Positions 57,005-63,454 of a stretch of 64,000 bases of DNA are shown here, piece by piece. The notes under the pieces are model-generated. The model had not been told where the DNA came from. It searched no databases and saw nothing but the letters and a program-made list of their open reading frames with translations. This DNA is from Rhodothermales bacterium (GTDB lineage Bacteria; Bacteroidota; Rhodothermia; Rhodothermales; Bin80), in NCBI GenBank assembly GCA_028278205.1, contig JANQES010000011.1:22857-86856 (forward strand), given 5' to 3'. The position numbers were made by a program, and so were the translations under genes. Position 1 is the first letter of the stretch. Each line of letters opens with the position of its first letter.

Positions 57005-58489
57005 CTATCGCCGCCAGGCCGCCTTCAAGGCTTTTGCGCCATCCTCAAAAAACCGGGCCAGCTTAGGATAATCGTCTGTCTGTTCCTGCGTCAGCCATGC
57101 CATGTCGCCGTTATTGTTCGCGCTGCGCTCCTTCAACTCAGAATCAAGACTCAGATCGGTGTTGAGTTGACGAATTGGATTCATCCCTTCCCAGAGGAAA
57201 TACAACGGAATCTCGACCTTCCGGCCTGCGAGCTTGAACACGACTGTGGCCTTCCAGCCCGGCACCCAATCTCGCATAGAGATCGATTCCATCTCTCCGT
57301 TCGGGACGAGATAGCTCACCGTACGCCCGCTTAGTTCTACCACTTCCAGGTGAGTTATGGTATCCAACGTGCTCGTGGGCAGCGCGCGCCGCACGGCGGT
57401 GGCTATTAATTCATTTTTCTTCCAGGTCGGCACGTCCGAGTGCAGGGTCTTCATCTCCTCCTCGGTCAGAAAAGCCAGTTCACTGGAGTCGTGAAGCTCA
57501 CGCAGCCAATCGCGCCACTGGACATCGCCGCTGGGAGGAGGCGGCGTCCGTTCCTGTGATGTCTGTTCCTGCGACGACCGTCTCTGTGATGTCTGTTCGC
57601 GCGACGGCTGTTTCTGCGACGTCTGTTCCTGCGATATCTGTTCGATTCTTTCATCCATTGCGACCACGATCCGCCCCAGCTTATCTAAACCATCAGACGT
57701 GCGGTTCACCTTCGCCTCAAGCTTATCGAGGCGACCTAATAGTTCGGGCGTAGGGTCTGGCACGGCAGGCGTTGAAGCTGGTCGCCTCTCAAGGTCCTCA
57801 ATGCGACGGATCATATCGCTCGTATCGGACGATGCATCAGGAGGCAGAGATTCTCTCTTGAAATCCCAGACGAAGCTCTTTTTCTCTTCGGAAACCGCCG
57901 ATGGGGGGGCACCTCTGTCCTCCTTTTCCCTTTGCAGGATGAACTGTGTCAAGTGTTGACGGAATACGCTCTCAAACTCACGTTCTCCCTTATATCTCCA
58001 CCATAGTGCTTCTTCGGGCATTTCGCTTTTAAAACGCAACAATTGGAACAATTCACCAGCTTGCTCCAGTGTGGGAGAATCGATGCTTTCTTCGTTAAAG
58101 TAGATCATGATTTGAGGACGGCCGTTCTTCTTCCACGCCTCGTAAGCCTCTCGAAATTCTTGTTCTGCGTCGGGCTTTGCATCGTGGGCAGGCGAGCCAA
58201 ACCGTTTCCAGAATATGCCAACGAACAGGTCGCTGTCTTGGATATTAATAATCGAATCGATCAGACCTTGCGGACCTTCAGGATGAAAAGACGGAAAAAC
58301 TTCCGTTTCCCATCGGACCACTTCAAGACGCAAAGCTCGGTCCTGGAAAAAAGTCCGGTTGAGTTCGGCTGCCACTTTATGCACATGATCGCGCTCCTCC
58401 TGGACATCACCAGGCGAGGCAACGATGATTTTCACTATCTCTGCTTTCATAACCTCGTCAACAGGGTGTTTTTTATCTGGGATGATCAA
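57005..58489 (-). CDS. TIR/DUF4062-like effector protein with novel C-terminal domain
   Basis: 494 residues if the TTG at 58489 (overlapping the upstream stop) is used; ATG 58450 (MKAEIVKIIVASPGDVQEER) is an equally good start and fits the family better. Residues about 17-185 form a DUF4062/TIR-like fold: KIIVASPGDVQEERDHV, LRLEVVRWETEVFPSF, GLIDSIINIQDSDLFVGIFW, EQEFREAYEAWKKNGRPQIM. Then a linker with coiled coil and a degenerate repeat of SQEQT/SREQT/SQKQP units (about 280-315), and a C-terminal domain (about 325-494) closely matching that of the partner gene: LTEEEMKTLHSDV, RRALPTSTL, VSYLVPNGEM, W-x2-GWKA, PLY...MNPIR.LN. No membrane span: cytosolic. Probably an effector or sensor; enzymatic activity (for example NAD hydrolysis) is not shown. 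Confidence 0.8.
   Translation of the reverse strand: MIIPDKKHPVDEVMKAEIVKIIVASPGDVQEERDHVHKVAAELNRTFFQDRALRLEVVRWETEVFPSFHPEGPQGLIDSIINIQDSDLFVGIFWKRFGSPAHDAKPDAEQEFREAYEAWKKNGRPQIMIYFNEESIDSPTLEQAGELFQLLRFKSEMPEEALWWRYKGEREFESVFRQHLTQFILQREKEDRGAPPSAVSEEKKSFVWDFKRESLPPDASSDTSDMIRRIEDLERRPASTPAVPDPTPELLGRLDKLEAKVNRTSDGLDKLGRIVVAMDERIEQISQEQTSQKQPSREQTSQRRSSQEQTSQERTPPPPSGDVQWRDWLRELHDSSELAFLTEEEMKTLHSDVPTWKKNELIATAVRRALPTSTLDTITHLEVVELSGRTVSYLVPNGEMESISMRDWVPGWKATVVFKLAGRKVEIPLYFLWEGMNPIRQLNTDLSLDSELKERSANNNGDMAWLTQEQTDDYPKLARFFEDGAKALKAAWRR
57548..57643 (-). repeat. Coding 15-nt tandem repeat in the linker
   Basis: Six to seven imperfect copies of a 15-base unit around GACGTCTGTTCCTGC (plus strand), encoding SQEQT-like pentapeptides. 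Such repeats can change linker length by slippage. Confidence 0.7.
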
Positions 58490-59451
58490 TTAGGCAGAGG
58501 TTTGGTTCCGGGCATGCTAAAGCTTCCATCCTCCTTCAAGACAAACTTTTGACTCTTCTCCCCTCGCCTGACGATCACACTCTGGCCATCCTCTCCTAAG
58601 TGGATGGTCATTCCGGCCAGCGTGACATCGGCTGTATCAGCAAGAAACTGTTCGCGCAAGATCTCGACGCTCTCGTTGAACTGCCGGGCCAGCACACGAT
58701 AATAGGTGACCTGCTCCTTCTCAACCAAGGCATGGCTGCCTTCACCCTTCTCCCCCCGCGCGCGCACGTTAAACTTGGAAACATCTACGCCGACGACGTT
58801 GAGCAGACGAATCGGATTCATGCATCTCGAGACGTAATAGAGCGGCAACTGGACTTTCTCCCCATTGATGCTAAACAAGCCGTCGGCTTTCCATCCCTCC
58901 GTCCAGCTTTCATAAACGAACAAATTCATCTCACCTTTCGGGGTGATGTAAGACACTTCGCCCCGAAACTCCACAGCCTCCAGGGAGCCGACTTTTAGCA
59001 AGGTACTGACGGGTAGGGCACGCCGTGTAGCGAGCCGAGCGTAATCCGCACGGATCATCGAAGAAACCTCAGAATGAAGGCTTGCCATCTCTTTTCTGGT
59101 CAGAAAGAGAGCCTCTTCGTCGTACCCAAGCTCGTGCAACTCCTTCCGCCACAGCCCATCCTTTTCGTCCTGCTCCATCCGGCGGAGGGCATCTTGGGCA
59201 GATTTTAGACTTTCTATGAAAGTGATGATAAAATTGTAGAGATCTTCGTTCTTGCTTATTTCTCTCCAGATTTGCTTGATCGAGGTCTTGATGCTTTCGA
59301 TCTCGTCGACGCTCGTCTTGACCTCATCGATCGACGCCGTGAGTGCTTTCAAGGCCTTGAGATGCGGTCGCAGCCAGAACCCTGCTGCCACGGCCAGAAC
59401 GATTAGCAAGACCAGAATGGCGATGACGATACTTAGAATCTCCGTATTCAT
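58486..59451 (-). CDS. Membrane-anchored coiled-coil protein sharing the novel C-terminal domain
   Basis: 321 residues. One N-terminal membrane span (ILSIVIAILVLLIVLAVAAG), a coiled coil (about 30-98, LKALKALTASIDEVKTSVDE ... SLKSAQDALRRMEQ), the shared domain (101-220: WRKEL, LFLTRKEMASLHSEV, RRALPVSTL, LEAVEF, VSYITPKGEM, W-x2-GWKA, GEKVQLPLYY, MNPIRLLN), then a C-terminal extension with a small beta-hairpin (MTIHLGEDGQSVIVRRGEKS). Aligned without gaps but one to its neighbour, about 55 of 119 positions are identical. The stop overlaps the start of the TIR-like gene, so both are co-translated. Topology predicts the shared domain in the cytoplasm, where it could dimerise with the partner's. 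Confidence 0.75.
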   Translation of the reverse strand: MNTEILSIVIAILVLLIVLAVAAGFWLRPHLKALKALTASIDEVKTSVDEIESIKTSIKQIWREISKNEDLYNFIITFIESLKSAQDALRRMEQDEKDGLWRKELHELGYDEEALFLTRKEMASLHSEVSSMIRADYARLATRRALPVSTLLKVGSLEAVEFRGEVSYITPKGEMNLFVYESWTEGWKADGLFSINGEKVQLPLYYVSRCMNPIRLLNVVGVDVSKFNVRARGEKGEGSHALVEKEQVTYYRVLARQFNESVEILREQFLADTADVTLAGMTIHLGEDGQSVIVRRGEKSQKFVLKEDGSFSMPGTKPLPN

Positions 59452-59504
59452 GACGTTTCAGATTTTGTTGATGCTTTTCTCTTGTCTTTCTGCGGCACAG
59501 CCTC

Positions 59505-60302
59505 TCAGGTTTCGGCAGGGTTGAGGTCGGCTTCGGGCGTGCCGGGGAGGCTGAGCGCTTCGGTCAGGTGCGTTCGCAATTCATCGACACTCAGGTTCGA
59601 GATCAAATCGCCCTGTTCGGAGACCGAAATATGGCCGGTCTCTTCCGAGACGATCACGACGAAGGCGTCGGTCTCTTCGGTCAGGCCGACGGCGGCGCGA
59701 TGCCGCAAGCCCAACAGCGGGCTCAGGCGCATGCTCGTCGAGACGGGCAGGATGCACCGCGCCGCCTCGATGCGGCGGTTGCGGATGATTACGGCGCCGT
59801 CGTGGAGCGGGTTTTGCCCGTGAAAAATGGTGATGAGCAGGTCGCGCCCGACGGTGGCCTGGAGCAACTGCCCCGTCTCGATGTAGCTGCGCAGGCCCGT
59901 AGACCGCGCAAAGACGATCAGCGCGCCGATGCGCCGCCGGCTCATCACGCTGACGGCAGCGACCGTCTCGGTGATCATCTCGTCTTGCGCGTGCGAGGTC
60001 AAGAACCGTCGCAAGAACGGATTCTGCCCCACCAGAAGCAACACCCGGCGGATCTCCGGCTGAAACACGATGATCACGGCTAAAACAAAGATCTCGCTGA
60101 GCGAGCCAAAGAGCGCCTGAAGAATCTTCATCCCCGTGGCATCGACGAGAAACTGCACCAGATAGATCGCCATCAACCCGGCAAAGAGCGACACGGCCAG
60201 CGTGCCGCGCATCGATACGTAGAGCTTATAGAGCAAATACGCCACCAGGGCGATCTCGATCAGATCGACGAATCGAATCGGTATGATGCCGAAGATTTCC
60301 AC
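59505..60302 (-). CDS. cdaA: Diadenylate cyclase CdaA
   Basis: GTG 60302 (VEIFGIIPIRFVDLIEIALV) is the likely start; the 28 codons ahead of it lie in a repeat element. Three N-terminal membrane spans are followed by the DisA_N cyclase domain with LIVFARSTGL, the catalytic DGA in NPLHDGAVIIRN and the RHR in LGLRHRAAVGLTE. CdaA makes the second messenger c-di-AMP, controlling potassium and osmolyte uptake and cell-wall homeostasis. In Bacteroidota it commonly follows folP, as here, on the same strand. A C-terminal tail SLPGTPEADLNPAET is not conserved. Confidence 0.95.
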   Translation of the reverse strand: MEIFGIIPIRFVDLIEIALVAYLLYKLYVSMRGTLAVSLFAGLMAIYLVQFLVDATGMKILQALFGSLSEIFVLAVIIVFQPEIRRVLLLVGQNPFLRRFLTSHAQDEMITETVAAVSVMSRRRIGALIVFARSTGLRSYIETGQLLQATVGRDLLITIFHGQNPLHDGAVIIRNRRIEAARCILPVSTSMRLSPLLGLRHRAAVGLTEETDAFVVIVSEETGHISVSEQGDLISNLSVDELRTHLTEALSLPGTPEADLNPAET

Positions 60303-60314
60303 GGTTTCGAATTT

Positions 60315-60385
60315 CTGGAAATTCGAAAAATGATTAGAATTTTGAATTGACTTCGTCAGTCGCCTTTCGGCTCGTGTCGAAATCA
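60315..60385. repeat. Element at the folP/cdaA junction with 28-nt module
   Basis: Arms AAATTCGAAAAATGATTAGA-type and GAAATCAAAATTCAAAG flank the 28-base module ACTTCGTCAGTCGCCTTTCG plus GCTCGTGTC (60350-60380). On the minus strand it encodes the last 17 or so codons and the stop of folP and gives cdaA a false upstream extension. Confidence 0.75.
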
Positions 60386-61275
60386 AAATTCAAAGTAGCC
60401 GCCAGGACGCGCGCCATCTCTACAGTCGGGCGGACGTCGTGGGTGCGGATGAGCGTGGCGCCGCGCATGACGGCCACCGCCGTAGCGCCGAGCGATCCGA
60501 AGAGGCGCGCATCGACCGGCGCGGGATCGCCGGGCCGGCCCAGCACTGCGCCGATGGTGCTCTTGCGCGAGATCCCCACCAGCACCGGACGACGCAGCCC
60601 TAACAAGACATCCACGCTGTTAATGAGCCGAAGGTTCTCTGCCGGCGTCTTGCCGAAGCCGAATCCGGGATCGGTGATGACATGCCGGACGCCCGCCGCC
60701 TCGGCCACCCGCACCGACGCTTCGAGCGAAGCCCGCACCTCTTCGACGACGTCGGTGTAGCGATGTTCGTGCGGCATCTCGCCGGGACGGCCCAGCGCGT
60801 GCATCACGATGAGCGGCGCCCCGGCCTCGGCAGCCACCGTCGCCATCTCCGGATAGTAGCGCAGCCCGGTGATGTCGTTGATGAGATGGGCGCCGGCTTC
60901 CAGGGCGGCCCGCGCCACCTCTGGCTTATAAGTATCCACCGAAATCAATGCTTCAGGAAAACGCCCGGCGATGGCTTCGACGACGGGCAGCACGCGCTGC
61001 TTCTCGTCTGAAACCGCTACGGCCTCGGCCCCGGCGCCGTAAACCGACCCGCGCGGGCGCGACGACTCGCCGCCGACGTCGATCAACGCGGCGCCTTCTT
61101 CGAGCATCGCTTCGGCGCGGCGCAGCGCATCGTCGGCGTGCAGGTAGCGCCCGCCGTCGGAAAACGAATCGGGGGTGACGTTGAGGATGCCCATCACGTG
61201 GACACCCGCTTCGCTGCCGGGCCGGCAATCGAGCAGGCGCCCCCGGCAATCGAGCACGAAATGGTCGGAGGTCAA
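60334..61275 (-). CDS. folP: Dihydropteroate synthase
   Basis: The frame is open from TTG 61329, but the first 18 codons lie in a GTGTTTTAG repeat arm, so I prefer TTG 61275. Standard DHPS motifs: VMGILNVTPDSFSDGG, ALIDVGGESSRPRG, LISVDTYKPEVARAALEAGA, LINDITGL, LIVMHALG, ITDPGFGFGKTPAENLRL, VLVGISRKSTIGAV and RTHDVRPTVEMARV. It condenses 6-hydroxymethyl-7,8-dihydropterin diphosphate with p-aminobenzoate in folate synthesis and is the sulfonamide target. The last residues (FDFDTSRKATDEVNSKF) are encoded by the downstream repeat element. cdaA follows 31 bases later. Confidence 0.95.
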   Translation of the reverse strand: MTSDHFVLDCRGRLLDCRPGSEAGVHVMGILNVTPDSFSDGGRYLHADDALRRAEAMLEEGAALIDVGGESSRPRGSVYGAGAEAVAVSDEKQRVLPVVEAIAGRFPEALISVDTYKPEVARAALEAGAHLINDITGLRYYPEMATVAAEAGAPLIVMHALGRPGEMPHEHRYTDVVEEVRASLEASVRVAEAAGVRHVITDPGFGFGKTPAENLRLINSVDVLLGLRRPVLVGISRKSTIGAVLGRPGDPAPVDARLFGSLGATAVAVMRGATLIRTHDVRPTVEMARVLAATLNFDFDTSRKATDEVNSKF

Positions 61276-61318
61276 GAGTGTTACAGTGTTTGAGTGTTTT
61301 GGTGTTTGGGTTTTGGGG
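61276..61318. repeat. GTGTTTTAG-family single arm upstream of folP
   Basis: GAGTGTTACAGTGTTTGAGT and GTTTTGGTGTTTGGGTTTTG units, the same as the left arm of the 11153 element. Confidence 0.65.
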
Positions 61319-61414
61319 AAGTTAATCAACTAACTGCTGGTACGCACGAGGATAGCGATACTGGATTCTGGTTACTGGATATGCCTCTGGTAGCTGTGCG
61401 CTTTGTTATGAAGT

Positions 61415-61535
61415 GAAGCCCCGGCCCGCCCGGCGTTCAATCACCGGGCTCAGCAGCGCAAGGACGCTAAAGCGCCCTTTTTTAGCCCCATCGGGGCTTT
61501 AGCCGGTGAGCCCGGTCCTTCAGGGCCGGGCGGTG
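61415..61535. repeat. Nested GC-rich palindrome
   Basis: Outer arms AGCCCCGGCCCGCCCGG and CCTTCAGGGCCGGGCGG, middle arms CACCGGGCT and AGCCGGTGAGCCCGG, and an inner stem CTAAAGCGCCC...GGGGCTTTAG with its own CCCC-AT-GGGG tip. No gene in 61330-61695. It could act as a terminator, but it faces the GH3 promoter side. Confidence 0.65.
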
Positions 61536-61578
61536 GTGCGCTTTCACCATCTTGCGCATACCTACCATGCCTCCAACC

Positions 61579-61622
61579 AGCATCCCGCATCTCAAATCCC
61601 GCATCTCGCATCCCGAATCCCC
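61579..61622. repeat. CATCCCG/CATCTC tandem array
   Basis: GCATCCCGCATCTCAAATCC then CGCATCTCGCATCCCGAATC: direct seven-base units, a single arm of another family, located 75 bases before the GH3-family start. Confidence 0.65.
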
Positions 61623-61695
61623 AAACACCACCCCACCGGGATCCTGCGCGGTGTTCGTCCGTTGACACGCCCGCTGCCTACTGATCCCTCTCGCC

Positions 61696-63240
61696 ATGTC
61701 GCCCGGTTCGTTATTGCCCAAGATGCCTGTGGGGCCGCTTCGCTCGATGCAGCGGTTCGTCGAAGCGCCGGTCGAGACGCAGACGCGTCTGCTGCGCCGC
61801 CTGCTCACGCAGGCCGCCTCGACGGAATGGGGCCGCCGCTTCGACTTTGCCGATCTGGCACGCGCCGGCGACGTGGCGGCGGCCTATCAGGCCCGCGTAC
61901 CCCTGCATCAATACGACGACATCCGCGCCGACGTAGAACGCGTGCGCGGGGGCGCTGCCGATGTGATGTGGCCGGGACGGTTCAAACATTTCGCCGTGTC
62001 CAGCGGCACGGCGTCGGCGGGTAAGATCATTCCCGTCAGCCGAGAGATGCTGCTCAAGAACAAGCGGTTCAGTCTTGCCGTGGGGCTTCAATACCTGGCT
62101 ACCACGGGCAACGCGCGCTATCTCCTGGGCAAAAACCTGGCGCTGCCCGGACGCATCGAAGAAGACCCGAATTTTCCCGGCACGCTCGTCGGCGAGGTCA
62201 GTGGGTTGCAGGCCGAGTTTGCGCCGCTGGTCTACAAATACCTGTTGAAGGCCATCCCCAACGAAGTGGCCTTCCTGCCCAACTGGGAGCAAAAACTCAA
62301 CGCCATCGTCGACCGGACGCTGGACCTCGACGTGCGCACGCTGGTGATGGCGCCGACGTGGTCGCTGGCGCTGTTCAGACTGCTCATCGAACGCTACAAC
62401 GAAAAACACGGCACGTCGGCGACGACCCTCGGGGAGGTGTGGCCGAATTTACAGCTTTTCATTTCGGGCGGCGTCGCGCTGAGTTCCTACCGCACCGTGC
62501 TCGAAGCGTTGATCGGGCTGCCGTCGATGCATTTCCTCGAATCCTACGGTGCCTCGGAAGGCTATTTCTCGTTCCAGACCGACCTGGACGACCCCGCGAT
62601 GCTGTTGCACCTGGACAACGGCGTCTTTTTCGAGTTTGTCCGGATGGATGAGTTAAACGCAGAAAATCCAGGCCGATACACGATAGCAAACGTCGAGCCC
62701 GGCGTGCGATATGCGCCGTTTTTGACGACGTGCAGCGGCCTCTGGGCCTACTGCCTCGGCGACGTGGTGCGCTTCACGCAGACGGCGCCGCACAAGATCG
62801 TGGTTGCCGGTCGCACGAGCGAGATGATCGACAAGTACGGCGAGGCGGTCTTTGGCGAAGAGGCCCGCGAAGCCCTCGAACGCGCCTGCCGGCAGACCGG
62901 CGCCCGGATGCTCGACTTCCACGTGGCGCCGCGCCCGGCCACCCTCGAAGCGTTGCCCACGCTCCAGTGGCTCGTCGAATTCGAGCAAGAACCCGACGAC
63001 CTCGCGACCTTCGCCGGCATCATTGACGAATACTTGCAGGGAGTCAACCGGCATTATCTGATCCGCCGCGAAGCGCGCGCTTTCGGCTCGCCTGATATTG
63101 TGCCGCTGCCGCGCGGAACTTTTTACGCCTGGTTGAAAAAAACCAGGAAGGCCATCAGCAGTCAGACGAAAGTGCCCCGCATGAGCGAGGAACGCCGCGT
63201 GGCCGATGGCGTTCTGGCGCTAGCCGGAAACATTGCCTGA
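61696..63240 (+). CDS. GH3 auxin-responsive promoter family protein
   Basis: 514 residues matching the GH3 adenylate-forming family: N-terminal RFVEAPVETQTRLLRRLLTQ, FAVSSGTASAGKIIPVS (ATP-binding P-loop-like motif), LVMAPTWSLALFRLLIERY, FISGGVALSSYRTVLEALIG, FLESYGASEGYFSFQ (motif II) and YCLGDVVRFTQTAPHKIVVAGRTSEMIDKYGEAV-type end of the core (motif III). Plant members conjugate amino acids to jasmonate or auxin; bacterial members are common in Bacteroidota and of unknown acyl substrate. ATG 61696 lies in good context. Next to it in the same direction is the sigma factor gene. Confidence 0.92.
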   Translation: MSPGSLLPKMPVGPLRSMQRFVEAPVETQTRLLRRLLTQAASTEWGRRFDFADLARAGDVAAAYQARVPLHQYDDIRADVERVRGGAADVMWPGRFKHFAVSSGTASAGKIIPVSREMLLKNKRFSLAVGLQYLATTGNARYLLGKNLALPGRIEEDPNFPGTLVGEVSGLQAEFAPLVYKYLLKAIPNEVAFLPNWEQKLNAIVDRTLDLDVRTLVMAPTWSLALFRLLIERYNEKHGTSATTLGEVWPNLQLFISGGVALSSYRTVLEALIGLPSMHFLESYGASEGYFSFQTDLDDPAMLLHLDNGVFFEFVRMDELNAENPGRYTIANVEPGVRYAPFLTTCSGLWAYCLGDVVRFTQTAPHKIVVAGRTSEMIDKYGEAVFGEEAREALERACRQTGARMLDFHVAPRPATLEALPTLQWLVEFEQEPDDLATFAGIIDEYLQGVNRHYLIRREARAFGSPDIVPLPRGTFYAWLKKTRKAISSQTKVPRMSEERRVADGVLALAGNIA

Positions 63241-63353
63241 AGGTTCTGCATTCAGCATAGAGTAGTATGCGGCCTGTAGAATTTTCATAAATACAGGAAC
63301 TTCAACCCGGATCCGGGCGTGATGAAACGCCGAATCGACACGCCCTCGTCGGT

Positions 63354-63381
63354 CCGGCCTTGCTGCCCTGGCCGGGTTTTT
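63354..63381 (+). terminator. Stem-loop in the sigma-factor leader
   Basis: CCGGCC (63354-63359) and GGCCGG (63370-63375) with TTTTT after, about 75 bases before the sigma-factor start. Could terminate the GH3 transcript or act as a leader attenuator. The following bases, CACGCCTATCACCCGC, resemble those after the hairpin at 33426. Confidence 0.5.
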
Positions 63382-63454
63382 CACGCCTATCACCCGCACC
63401 CAACCGAAACGGTATCGATACAACGGTACTACTCATCAAACGCTCAGAAGGCTT

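Noticed and set aside
57005..60302. CBASS-type cyclic nucleotide defence with CdaA as the cyclase
   Set aside because: CdaA has the full housekeeping form with membrane spans and lies in the standard folP-cdaA order; nothing ties it to the TIR-like pair beyond proximity.
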